A DNA stretch of 64,000 nucleotides from Megalonaias nervosa (lineage: Eukaryota > Mollusca > Bivalvia > Unionida > Unionidae): assembly GCA_016617855.1 (NCBI GenBank), contig JAECUM010003292.1, forward strand, positions 1 to 64,000. Direction: 5' to 3'. The notes under the pieces were generated by a model. It ran no database searches and was not told the origin of the DNA. It worked only from the letters and a program-made list of their open reading frames with translations. How positions within the stretch are numbered: the stretch's first letter is position 1; the number at the start of each line of letters is the position of its first letter. Position numbers and translations under genes: made by a program. Positions 22,675 to 33,400 of this stretch are shown here, one piece after another.

Positions 22675-25018
22675 AAAATATTTCTTTGTGAATACATACC
22701 AATCAAATACCTTAGAAATACTACTACTACCATGCAAATCCAGCCCTCCCATATAAAACTTTTTAGCTAAAGAGAGCTAAAAGTTGTCTTCCTGCTTAGT
22801 TGGTGGTCTGGCAGCGTGATTGCCCCTTGACATAGGGATTGGCGGCAAGAGAGTGTATGAGTAGTATGATTGTGTAAGTATTTGGGAAGAAACATATTTT
22901 ACTAGAAAAAATTAGTTTCTTCTTTAAATATGTTACCCAATCATAATACCCTATGAGAACAGGTAACAGGTGAAGGGAAGTACATATCCTAACTCCAGAG
23001 ATGAGAACTCCAGTCCCCTAAGGTATGTGAGACAGCTTCCAGGTAACCCAACTGAAGAAGACTGAATTTGTTGGGAAGCTGCTTTGGAAAGGGAAAAAAT
23101 ATTTACCTCCCGCAAATCCAGTGGAAGTCTTGAAGCCGTGCTTAATGAATTTGTTGAACGACCTGGAAAGGTGGCCTCTTGTGCCATGGCTATAGGCCCC
23201 ATAAGATTGAGTTGAGCCCTTTGGGTTGATCAGATCTCTAAGGTAAAAACTGGAGAATGGGCGCTCGGATTTCCATCCCATGGCATGGACAATGTCAGTT
23301 AGAGAACAGTTCCAGCCAAAGGTGATGCCTGTGGCAACTGCTTTAACCTCGTGAGCCAAAATGTGTAACAAATTCATCTGAGCTGGAGTTATTTCTAAAT
23401 ATGTGGAGTGAATAATCCACTTAATTTAGGACGAGAGGGTCTGAATTGTTGTATCGTCCTGACCCTGGGTGACAGGCTAAAATAGGTGTGATCTCCCTAG
23501 ATGCAATGGTTATCTTTTGAACATACCAATTCATGGCTCATACTGGATCCTGTAGGTAGCCTTGAGTGGTAGTATCCAGAGTAGACAATGATTTCAGTAC
23601 TAATGTCTGATTGCCCATAGATGGAAACCTGTTTTTGGTGATGAAAGAGGGAACCTTCATAAGTGAAACTGGCCTGTCTTGTTGGGACTACATGTAATTC
23701 AGTTTCCTGATAGGGCATGTATTTCACTGATTCTGCCTGCCATCACCAATGTGATAAGAAAGCAGCTTTTGTATGAAAGGTGAGCCAAAGATGCCTCTGA
23801 AAAGTGGTTCAAATGGTGTCTTGTTCAACCAGGTTAGTACCCATGATAGGCTCCATTTGGGTACAGGGCATATGTTTTTGGATGTATATAATGACAGTTG
23901 GAGAGGAGGTTTTTGTTTTGTCTGATATCTTCTCTTCTATGATAATGAAAGATGTCAGCATTTGTGTAGCGGTAAATTTTGATTGTGCTTGGTGCTCACA
24001 TTTTCTCATTGAAGAGCCAGAGGAGAAAGTTAGCTATTTCAGGTATAGATGCCTGTAGTGGTAGAATCTGTTCTTGTGTACATAGTTTTCATTTGCCTTT
24101 GTAGGCTTTCAGAGTGAATGGCCTTCTTGCTTGAGTGATTCTCTCCATGACTGTGCCATGTCAGCATGAATGCTTATAGTATCTTTGTCCTTGGTCATGC
24201 ATTTATGCACTTTGACCATTGTCTAATCTGTAAGACAAATACAGCAGAATGGATAAATCTGCAGTAGCTCTGAACCTATTTCTTGTTATTTGAACTGAAA
24301 ATTGGTGCAAAGCTATGCCTTACAGAATTACCTGGAAAATAGCCGACGAATTTGCCAAAATAATTCACCATACTATCTGTGAGAGGTTCATGGACAACCC
24401 ATACAGAGAAATGCAATGAAGCATGGCATCCAAACACTAATGTGTATTTAGCAAATAAAACTCACCTGTATGTAGCCAGTCCTTGTGGAATTATACATAT
24501 ATTATATTATACATATATTAGTTTTCTATAGATTACAGGGCCTTGCACGTTAACATAATAAAACTACAGCCCAAACTTAGTTGTGAAGTGGCATAGGCTA
24601 CCTGTGCAAGCACCTAAGTACAATTACATGTGTAAAGATGACAGAGTGTTGCTAAATGGTAGAGGCAGAACTCTGTCGAGATAGAGAGAGAGAAAATTTG
24701 GAAATATAAATGGAGTATGCTCTCTCTGTGAAGTGAAAACTCCTCCAACTTGTATTAATGTTGATTCTGGCTTTTGTGAGGTCTCTCCTGTTGAAAGTGC
24801 GCTTCTCAGTACGAGTAAAAGTAGTATCTGAAATATTCATGGGTTCTGTTGACAATCCCTGTCAAGGGGAGATCACTCTGCCTGACCACCATCTAGATGG
24901 ACCGACAACTTTTAGCTCTATTAAGCTAATATTTTTTATCTGGGACAGCCGGATTTGCAAGGTAGTAGTAGTATTCCTATGGTATTATGATTGGGTAACG
25001 TATTTAAAGAAGAAATGC
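22675..25018 (-). mobile_element. DIRS retrotransposon, internally deleted, with terminal repeats
   Basis: Inverted terminal repeats lie at 22675-22845 and 24850-25018. They share 'tactactactacc', 'gcaaatcc', 'agagctaaaagttgtc', 'ggtggtc' and 'ccccttgaca' in inverse orientation. Just inside the left repeat, 22858-22960 is complementary to the outer ends: its first half (22858-22900) to 22675-22735, its second half (22915-22960) to 24975-25018. This is the internal complementary region that defines DIRS. Between them only a recombinase is recognised; no RT or RNase H part was seen. The element inserted about 60 bp upstream of SLC30A6 exon 6. Confidence 0.85.
22951..24060 (-). pseudogene. DIRS tyrosine recombinase, broken
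   Basis: The minus strand gives recombinase pieces in order, in more than one frame. A core-binding part (about 24010-23810) ends NLVEQDTI. A middle part (23727-23497) has RQASFTYEGSLFHHQ. A catalytic part (23377-23018) has LLHILAHEVKAVATGI, IVHAMGWKSE and SSFYLRDL. The HExR-type motif is HEVK here, so the second catalytic Arg is replaced by Lys; the nucleophile Tyr is present in FYLRDL. Frameshifts separate the parts. It is the same family as the copy at 6745-7660. Confidence 0.8.
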
Positions 25019-25054
25019 TGATTATTAGATAATGCCTTTCATTTGATAAACCCA

Positions 25055-25650
25055 CATTCCATACATCATTTGATGCCTGTCATACACCACTTGATGCCTG
25101 TCATACACCACTTGATGCCTGTCATACACCACTTGATACCTGTCATACATCATTTGATGCCTTTCAAACATAATTTGATGCCTGTCATACACCAGTCGAT
25201 GCCTGTCATACACCACTTGATGCCTTTCAAACATAATTTGATGCCTTTCATACATCATTTGATGCTTTTCTTACATCAATTGATGCCTTTCATACATCAT
25301 TTGATGCCTTTCATACATCATTTGATGCCTGGCATACACCACTTGATACCTGTCATACATCACTTGATGCCCTTCATACATCATTCATTTGATGCCTGGC
25401 ATACACCACTTGATACCTGTCATACATCACTTGATGCCTTTCATACATCATTTGATGCCTGTCATACATCATTTGATGCCTTTGATACATCATTTGATGC
25501 CTGTCATACATCATTTGATGCTTTTCATACATCATTTAATGCCTGTCATACATCATTTGATACCTTTCATACATCATTTGATGTCTGTCATACATCATTT
25601 GATGCCTTTCATATATCACTTGATGCCTTTCATATATCATTTGATAAAAC
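25055..25650. repeat. 21-bp minisatellite, about 28 units
   Basis: 'gatgcctgtcatacaccactt' and 'gatgcctttcatacatcattt' variants. Because 21 is a multiple of three, a 217-residue frame stays open. This is a satellite, not a gene. It begins about 35 bp from the end of the DIRS element. Confidence 0.93.
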
Positions 25651-26068
25651 CATCTCATATTTTCTGACACTAAAAATATTCTGTATTACATCATGATGTT
25701 TAAAATGATGTCAAAGTGTTGATGAGATCAGATATCTTTGGGGATATCCTCAATGGAAATTTATTTTCACATGAGACAGCCTTCGTACTATAAAGATGGT
25801 GACGTAAGCTGACCACACTTGTTTGGTTGGCTTCCAGTGCAGGATGCCACAAGCTGTGTTAATGTTAATATGACACTGGCAAGATACCTACCAGCCTACA
25901 GTCTCTAAAATGGATCAGCCACATGTACAAGCAGTCTATATGTAGGAGCACATGTACTTGAATTCTACATATGGTATTAGTGTACTGTATGGCTGATGGA
26001 CTTTTTGGGGTAGTATATTATGTAATCAACAGAGGAAAAATTCTTTGATACACTACGACTGTCTGGAT
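25651..26068. other. Intron 5, unclassified
   Basis: Nothing recognised between the 21-bp array and the duplicated exon 5 donor. Confidence 0.45.
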
Positions 26069-26150
26069 ATGAATATGCTTGGGATGTGTTCTATTTACCC
26101 AGATGAATATGCTTGGGATGTGTTCTATTTACCCAAATGAATATGCTTGA
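26069..26150 (-). repeat. 34-bp tandem duplication of the exon 5 splice donor
   Basis: The word 'gaatatgctt' starts at 26071, 26105 and 26139. On the minus strand this gives the exon end AGCATATTCATTTGG|gtaaat, then AGCATATTCATCTGG|gtaaat 34 nt later, then a third partial copy without a donor. Confidence 0.9.
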
Positions 26151-26198
26151 GTTGGTTTCTGATTTCGAACCCACACACTAAGCAAACAAGTCAGCAAG
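26133..26198 (-). CDS. SLC30A6: SLC30A6 exon 5: end of TM2 and following loop
   Basis: Bounded by acceptor CTTCCAG|CTTGCT and donor TTTGG|gtaaat, this exon is 66 bp, exactly the length predicted from the phases of exons 4 and 6. With the split Ser it reads S-LLTCLLSVWVRNQKPTQAYS-FG, matching the vertebrate stretch with TCLISYWV, RKP and VYSFG. Its 3' end and donor are copied in tandem immediately downstream (34-bp unit, 26069-26136), so a second intact donor lies 34 nt further on. Using that donor would put a TAA stop directly after the FG codons. Confidence 0.9.
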
Positions 26199-26339
26199 CT
26201 GGAAGAAAGAAGAAAAATTCATCAGTTACTTAGTTAACTCTAATCATGTATTTATGTATAAAACAATAAAATAAAACAAAATTGAGACAAACAGTCATAC
26301 ATATAATTATATTGTTATAAAGGATATACAATTTATCAA

Positions 26340-28095
26340 TTTTTAAAAAAAAAAATTTATACAATTTTATATAGTGCATTGGTATTAAGGCCATTAGGAT
26401 ACAAAGTATCTAATTTATGAATCTAATAAGTTTCTTTTATGAGTCTATTCATGTCTCCATGCACAATATCTATTGGCATGAAAGAAAAATCGAGTAGGGA
26501 GTGTTTATTGGTATTAAAATGTGTTGAAATGTTAGAGGAAAACTGAGGATCTCTATAATTTTTTATATGAAAGCGATGATTATTCATTCTCTTAGAAACT
26601 TGTTGAAGTGTTTGTCCAACATATTGCATATTACATTTTTACAGGTTATCAAATAAATCACATCAGTTGATATGCAGTTAGTGTTATAACATAAAGAAAA
26701 TACAGGAGAACCTGTCTTGAAAGACCACCCTTTCTGCCAAAAAATTATGGTCTCTCAAGGCAGATGGTCTCTCATAACCGGTCACAATGCTATATAATCA
26801 ATAAATTTGTGCACTGAGAATATGGCTACTCAAGACAGGTGGTCTCACATAGCAGTGGTCTTTCAAGACAGGTTTCACTGTACCTCTTTTGTATTAACGC
26901 TACTGAAAGAAGTACTTTCTCTTATGTTTGCACATTGAGAGCACCGGTGTCTATTACATTTAGATGATGAGAACTGTCTTTTTTTATTTTCTGTCTGTTT
27001 AGTTTTAATTAGAAAATCTTGCAAATTCTTGGGTCTTCATAAGCAAGAATTGGTTTATTGTTGTAAAGTGATTTTACGCTGTTTTTATTTGATAAATTTA
27101 GAAGACTCCAATATTTAATAATTATAAGGCATATATTAGGTAATGAAGGATTATACCGTACTGTGAAAGGAATTATATTTTTCTCTGTTGTACAATTTGC
27201 TGTGTTTAAAGCCTCATGTTGAGTAAGATTACAGGCTCTGTTCAGCGCAGAATCAATTACAGGTTTAGGATAATTTCTGTTTTGGAAATATGTTTTTAAA
27301 TCATTCAATGAATTTTGTAATTGATAATCATTTGAAATAATGCATCAGTATCTTTTGGCTTGGCTATATGGTATATCGTTTTTACATGACATGGGATGAC
27401 ATGAAGAATATTCCACATACTGGTGGATATTAGTTTCTTTGACACGAATATTTGTAGAGATAGTGTTATCAATATTTTTAATTACATTTACATCTAAATA
27501 TGAAACAATCGTACTAGATGCAGTATAAGTAAATTTAATCGTCGGATGAAAATCTAAACCAAACAGATGGATTAAACTTTTCATTCTGAAGAAAATCTTT
27601 TTCTAATTTAGCCATGAAAAGAGAAGCATATGAAGTAGCCACAGGACTACCCATTGCTGTACCCATTATTTGTATGTAATTTGTATTATTAAAATTGAAA
27701 ATAATTATTTTCCAAGATGAATTTTATTATTTTACAAATATCTTCACTAGATAGTGTGCTATTATTAGGATTGTTATCAAGAAAATATTTACATGCTTCA
27801 ATACCATCTGTACACGGAATGTTGGTATATAGTGATGTTATATCTGATGATACCAGGATTGAGTTATCAGATAGCTGTGGAATAGACTTCAACTGTTTAA
27901 TGAAATCAGTAGTATCTTTAATGTACGAAGGAAGTGATTTCATTAAAGGGTGTAAAACACTTTCAATAAATTTGGATAGGTTTTCAGTATATGAATTATT
28001 TTTAACTGTAGTCACCTCTGATTTTGCTGTGTAACAAATATGGTATGATAAAAAAATTTCTTAATAATTCATTTGTCTCAATTATTATCAATCGT
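26340..28095 (-). mobile_element. Penelope-like retroelement, 5'-truncated and inactive
   Basis: The minus strand carries reverse transcriptase blocks from about 28015: LSKFIESVLHPL, SLPSYIKDTTDF, VSSDITSLYTNIP, then MGTAMGSPVATSYA near 27650. These are followed by the thumb part FHPTIKFTYTASST and NIHQYVEYSSCHP. A linker has YNPSLPNI and KPILAYEDP, and a Cys-rich stretch CNRHRCSQC lies near 26945. The C-terminal GIY-YIG nuclease starts MQYVGQTLQQVSKRMNNH and ends LDTLYPNGLN. The catalytic (F/Y)xDD segment is missing: VWFRF joins directly to FHPTIKF with a frame change. A MITE interrupts the element at 26703-26880. Confidence 0.85.
26703..26880. mobile_element. MITE with TA target duplication
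   Basis: TA flanks both ends (26701-26702, 26881-26882). The ends are inverted repeats: left CAGGAGAACCTGTCTTGAAA-GACCACC and, on the other strand from the right, CAGTGAAACCTGTCTTGAAA-GACCAC. Size is 178 bp with no coding capacity. TA duplication and CAGTG ends suit a Tc1/mariner-pogo-type parent. It is nested in the Penelope-like element. Confidence 0.85.
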
Positions 28096-28098
28096 TAA

Positions 28099-28129
28099 AA
28101 TAATAATAATAATAATAATAATAATAATT
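28099..28129. repeat. (AAT)n microsatellite
   Basis: Plain AAT run adjoining the truncated 5' end of the Penelope-like element. Confidence 0.9.
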
Positions 28130-28619
28130 CTTTCTCTCGTTCATCACCTTCTCAACAATGTTGGAATAATATTGTATATCAATATGTGAATTCATACATG
28201 TGTAATGTCGTTATTAAAGCTAGATATATAAAAACAATTTTTTCTGTTGATTATGCTTCTCCTAGAATACTTACCTGATCATATTAACTTTATGAATATA
28301 AGTTCTACTACCTCCAATGTCCAATCCTCCCAATACGAGAATTTGTCTTTCTGACTATATTATATAGACAAAGGGCAATAACTCTTGCCCATTACCTTGC
28401 TTTGATACCTACAGGTATTGCTAGTTTTATGCTGAGTGGAATATCATGTAATGGGATGCTGACATTACAGGGAGGATATTAAAGCAATGTGATCTGGTAA
28501 GTATTCTAGCAGAAACATAATTTACTGACAAATTAGCTTCTCCTTCAAACAGATTCCCCAATCACTTTAACGTTAGGAGAATAGGTAATAGGCAGAGGGA
28601 ATGTTGAGAATCCGACCTA

Positions 28620-28790
28620 TACCGTGATTAACCTGAGGGAAGACGATTTGATTCCTATACCATGGTTAACCTCTGAGGGAAGACGATTTGATTCCCCATA
28701 AGAAGGTTAACCCACTCTAAAAACCTCTGAGGGAAGACGATTTGATTCCCTATAAGAAGGTTAACCCACTCTAAAAACTTGCAAGCAGCA
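28620..28790. repeat. ~60-bp tandem repeat, about three units
   Basis: 'ctgagggaagacgatttgat' and 'aagaaggttaacccactcta' recur next to the internal complementary region of the DIRS element. Confidence 0.75.
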
Positions 28791-28859
28791 CAACTGTAGG
28801 TGATATAGCTTAGCCTGGGAAGAAGAAATAATGAGAACTTCTTACCACATAAAATTTTT

Positions 28860-29412
28860 GGGTAAATTCAGCGAAAGCAGCACAGGGTACCTGCTTGGAA
28901 GTTGTATTCATGTCAGTTGGGTCTGGGATCCACTTGTGTAACACAAGACTGGGTCTACCAGATCCAGAGTTTGTTGCTGTGGAGCCAAGTCCTGTAAGTA
29001 GAACCTCGAGAAGGTTGACTGCATGCCAACTGATGGCCTTGATGATATCTTTGGTACAGATATGATGGTCAGAGGCTCATGGATTTTTTTTATGACTGAA
29101 GGATTGAACTGTTCTGCTGCAAGGCTCACCAGACAAGAGTCAAGTGTGAAGGAGAAGATGGTTTGGGCAAGGATGGAACATGTGGGTTTGAGGCTGTCAG
29201 AGAAGATTTGGCTGGCTGGGATATTCCTGGATAGATCTATTGCTAGATCGAGATCGTTGACCCAGGATTTTTCCCAGTGGAGAGGGACAGTCAGAATCAT
29301 TTTGCCCTTCTAGCTCCTCAATTTCTTTATAATCTTTGGAACTAACATCATTGGGAGGTAAGCAAAGGGCCACAGACCCTCCCAACTGGGAAAATGAGTT
29401 TTGATGGAACAA
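28860..29412 (-). pseudogene. DIRS polyprotein end with recombinase deleted to its Tyr motif
   Basis: The minus strand has MILTVPLHWEKSWVNDLDLA, the usual junction before the recombinase. It then passes through poorly conserved sequence directly to STFSRFYLQDLAPQQ, the C-terminal Tyr motif. The recombinase core is missing, so this copy cannot encode an active enzyme. Confidence 0.7.
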
Positions 29413-29449
29413 GCCTCATGATCTGCATAGGGGAAACAAAAGTGGACAG

Positions 29450-29700
29450 TTGTGACTCTACCTGGTTGCAAAATGATGGATCATTGGATGCCCCAAATCT
29501 GGCAAATCTGATGACTGATGGACAGAGGGATGCATGGAGAATCTGTTATTTTCTTCGATTGAGAGTTAGCCAAGACATTGTCGACCTGGAATATGTCTGA
29601 TCTAAATATAGATGTTTTGCTGTGCGTAACCATGTTAGAATTCCCAGACCAGAATGCAGAGTTGGGGTAATTTGGTACCACCTTGTTTAAGGAGGTAGAT
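29450..29700 (-). pseudogene. DIRS RNase H to linker region, broken
   Basis: Frames with IFQVDNVLANSQSKKITDSP, SISHQICQIWG and, in another frame just after, VESQLSTFVSPMQIM match the DIRS stretch between RNase H and recombinase. In intact relatives this reads as a VD-A-LSR motif, then FQQICxxWG and STFVSP-MPD. Frameshifts are present. Confidence 0.65.
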
Positions 29701-29979
29701 CACTATCATAGAGTTGTCTGACATGATGACATAATTCAGTTGGTGAGAATATCCATACTTAGATGGACAAACTGATAGGATGAGCAAAATTGGGACTTTC
29801 AAACTGATCAGAAAACCTACATGATGTAAAAGGGAAATGAGATCAGTTTTTTCCCTTGACTAGAATGGAACTGATCATGTTTCTGGAGGATGCTGTCCAA
29901 ATATGCTAATGTGGAAGTAGATGAAGTCGTATGATAGCAGAGATAATACACATGGAGTAGTTTCATAAAGGTCAATAGA

Positions 29980-30470
29980 CTTATTTCAAATTGGGAGAAC
30001 GCGCAAAACTGATACAAATTTCCTCGGTATGTAAACTGCAGTAACTTCCTCAAGGATTTGGGACAAAAGAATATGGGTCTGTCTGTTGTTGAGACAGATG
30101 GCAAATTCAACTGGACAGATAGAGAGGCAGACTGATTTCAAGATCTCCATCTTGAATTTTGGATGACGTAAGAATTGATTTAGATGACTGAAGTTAATGA
30201 TTGGTCTGATCTTGTCAGTGGCCATTCTGACTAGAAAAAGCCTGAAGGAAAACTTGGAGATTATGGATTCCAAACAATCTCCAAGACCCACTTCTTGATG
30301 AGCATCCCATCTCTTACAGAGTCTGGTAGTACTTCTGTCAGGAATAGATAGGACAAAAGGAGAGGGGGTTGTTAAAATTAGAACCAAAGCCCTTCTGAGA
30401 CAATTTGGATCACCCACATGTTGGTGGAATGAGACTGATCCAACGCCATTTGAAAAAATCATTAGTCAGG
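29980..30470 (-). pseudogene. DIRS reverse transcriptase, broken
   Basis: The minus-strand frame contains FRLFLVRMATDKIRPIINFS, then LNQFLRHPKFKMEILKSV, the first conserved blocks of the DIRS/gypsy-like reverse transcriptase. Continuation in other frames (GNLYQFCAF, LAYLDS around 30000-29880) is recognisable but shifted. The YxDD active site was not seen intact. RNase H and recombinase remnants follow downstream on this strand. Confidence 0.7.
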
Positions 30471-31140
30471 CACCTACAGGAGATTCATTTGTGAGTGGTC
30501 AATAGCGAGAGCAGAGAAGTGGGAGGTGACTATAGAAAAACTTTGTTTCCTATCTCCTCGATACAAGTGCCTCCAAAACTGATTAGCAGATTGTCTTTAT
30601 CTATAGGATTGGGATCACAGCTGGTTTTTGGGTTGTGCAGTGAACAATCTTCTACCCTGTCATCTCCGGTCATCACATCATTGTGGGTGAAACAGACAGG
30701 ATGTGCTAAGTGATGGTTGCTGCACAGACAGATGGAGCGGCAGTTCTTGGGTTACCTGCCCCTGCACTTCATCTATCTTTCCAATGACCACCAGTGATGA
30801 TACAAAGGGAGGCTTGCAGAATCACAGCGGGATGTGCATTGCCAGCCTTAAATGGATGCTTGAAAATCACCACATCGAAGAAGTGGCAACTATATTGGGA
30901 ACAAGCTTTGAAGTGGTGTGCAGAATGTCTTTATCCACCACATAGGAGCAGGAAAAGTCAGATTGACTGCAGTGTAGTCCTTGTCTATTGCTGTGAGTTC
31001 TGTCAAGACAGTGTCTTACACCAGTGAGATTACAAAGGATGCTGGAAATTGACTCCCATAAAAAAGAAAAGCTTTAGAATTGCAAGGTTAACTGATCTTG
31101 GCAGACAGATTGTTGGCAATTTCCTTAATTTTTCCCAACT
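30471..31140 (-). other. Upstream part of the DIRS element, no domain recognised
   Basis: Lies upstream of the reverse transcriptase on the minus strand, where the gag-like first ORF would be expected. Only short broken frames are seen, so the assignment is by position alone. Confidence 0.35.
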
Positions 31141-31478
31141 GTGGATGGAAGGACAATCTGGTTAAAATCATATCTCCACTGTCCTAAGTGAAGATCTGAC
31201 AGTGAGTGCTTAGGGGTCATGTTCTGGTGACCTCTGAATTAGCCAACTGAAATGCAGCTTTCAGAAATTTTAAAGTGAATCAAATTCTTTGGCATACATT
31301 GATGCTCTTCAATCATAATACCCAGTCTCCCAAATGTGAAGATATAAGACTTCATTTGATTGGCTGATAAAATTAGTGATTATGGTAATAACATGGGTCA
31401 CCAGAACATGATTCTGTCAGATCTTCATGTAGGACAGTGGAGATCTGATTTAAATCAGATTGGATGGAAAGAAGGACT
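31141..31478. repeat. Fold-back element with ~85-bp inverted arms
   Basis: Arms 31141-31233 and 31397-31478 are inverted copies sharing 'atctccactgtccta', 'gaagatctgacag' and 'atgttctggtgacc', around a ~160-bp centre. No coding capacity. Confidence 0.7.
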
Positions 31479-31589
31479 AACTACTTCATCAGAAGAAACA
31501 AGTCAGACCTTGACATGTATGCCAGCGTAGAAGGGGTGGGTGGGGTGGCATACATTCTAAGTTTGGCAACACCCCATAAATTCCTTTAA

Positions 31590-32801
31590 AGTTATACTCA
31601 AATTGATCATATTTTCAAGTTCCACAAGGCTCCATTCTCTGCCCCATTTTCTTCATTTGATATACTCAGCCACTCTCAAGAGTCACACTTCAACATCCAC
31701 CATCTCACCAACTGTATGCTGATAACACTCAAATATACAAATCTAGCTGTTCAACGGAGCTTGAGGCTACTATCCAAGGCATAGAGAGATGCATTTCAGA
31801 TGTGAAGTCATCAATGTCAAGTAACAAGCTGCAGATGAATGATGCCATCATGATCACCTCACAAAGGCTTTCTCATTCACATCCTTTACTACAAACAATA
31901 AGTATGAATAACACCAACATTAAATTCATGGTCAGTACAAAACCTAAGTTTCACTTCTGACAGTACTCTCTCATTACACCACATGTAATGAATATAGCAA
32001 GGCTGCATATCTGAAGATGAGACACATCAGCTCCATTCGCAAGTTTCTTTCAGCTGATACCACTGAAACACTTGTGCATTCCTTTCAAGACCAGACTGTA
32101 TGTAATTGTCTTCTATCTGATTCATCCTGGTATCTACTATAGAAAAATCAAACAGTTCAAAACATGGCTGGTATCTACTATAGACAATTCAAGCAGTTCA
32201 AAACATGGATAGTATCTACTATAGAAAATTCAAACAGTTCAAAACATGGCTGCACAGGTCACCCTTAGAGTATGAAGAACTGAACACATCACCTGCTCTG
32301 TAACTTTCACTGGCTACCCATTTAATCCAGAATAAAACATAAAATCTGCCGACTATGCTACATTTTTTGACTGGCTCCAGTCCAATATACCTATCTCACC
32401 TTGCCTATGTGTACACCAACTCTAGAAACTTATGCTCCTCTTCCAACATTCATATTCTCATTGTTTCCTCTGTTAAAACAAAGTCATATGGGCAATGTTC
32501 TTTTGCGTACCTAGGCCTAGCTATGTGGAATGAATTTCCCATTGATCAAAGACACAAGGACGCTGTGATCTCATTCAAAGAGTGCTCTTAAAACTCACCT
32601 ATTTCGACTACAAGAACAGACTTAAAGGTTTTTTTAATGTTTACATCCTTAATTATTGTCAGCATGTTTTTGTTTTGCAATTTCGCAGTGTTTGTTTCTG
32701 TAATCTATACACATTTTTGTGTGTTATCTAATACAAAAAGTGCTTAGAGCTTCTAAAGATTAGGTGCTGTACTAAGTCCACATTATTATTGTTATTATTA
32801 T
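31590..32801 (+). mobile_element. CR1/L2-type LINE, 3' part of reverse transcriptase
   Basis: Broken plus-strand frames read VPQGSILCPIFFI, HQLYADNTQIYKSS (the xADD box with the second Asp changed to Asn), IERCISDVKSSMSSNKLQMN, TEHIT and, near the end, SSVKTKSYGQCSFAYLG and MWNEFP. These are typical of the RT C-terminal half in CR1/L2-like LINEs. The 3' end has 'aagtgcttagagcttctaaa' and a short TTA-repeat tail near 32780. The 5' truncation and stops show a dead copy. It lies within the presumed DIRS element. Confidence 0.75.
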
Positions 32802-32839
32802 ATATCAATAAGATCTTGGTAATGTCAACATTTCATGGC

Positions 32840-33060
32840 TCAGCTTGACAAGGCATACAATATGTAATGGATGCCATACAGTCAATGAATGGTATGGATC
32901 AAAGGCTGGATGGTATGGTCAGCAGTTTAGATGGTATCAAAACTGATGTGTGGCTAGACAGCATTGATGGACATGCTCTGATATGCGGGTGGCTTATGCC
33001 ACCTGGGCTGATTAGAAGTGGGTGGAAACTCCCACAAAGTGTTGAAACTCTCTATTAAAA
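32840..33060 (+). other. Possible LINE ORF1 coiled-coil fragment
   Basis: A 63-residue frame has MDAIQSMNGMDQRLDGMVSS with heptad-like spacing, as in ORF1 coiled coils of LINEs. Weak and unsupported by other domains. Confidence 0.2.
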
Positions 33061-33282
33061 CAGAAGAAGATGGAAGTATGGGAAAAAAATTGGCCAGAAC
33101 TAATCAACTCTGTCGTTGCTTGTTGTACCAAAAGACACAACTCTAACTCCAGAGATGGTGAATATATGGTGGAGAAATTGCAGCTTCATCCTTTCACCCA
33201 GATGTAATGGAATCCTCCACCATTCTGGCCAAAGACTCAGTATAAGGTGAATATTCAAAACATCAGTAATCTCAGTCCTTTA

Positions 33283-33400
33283 CCTTTCCACATCATTCCC
33301 TGTTTCTTGCAGTTTTCCTTAGAACTGTCAACCATGTATTCTCTGATCACATCGTGGACATGCTCCACGTAGCCAACAATGTACATTTTGTACATATAAG
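33283..33400 (-). other. Exon-like open segment of unknown origin
   Basis: On the minus strand an open frame MYKMYIVGYVEHVHDVIREY runs into MMWK|gtaaag, a plausible donor. No upstream acceptor in frame and no family match was recognised. It lies in SLC30A6 intron 4 on the gene's strand, but it would not fit the phase of exons 4 and 5, which already match each other. Confidence 0.2.

Noticed and set aside
25043..25696. Long open frame of 217 codons
   Set aside because: It is the 21-bp minisatellite read in frame; the period is a multiple of three and other frames are open as well.
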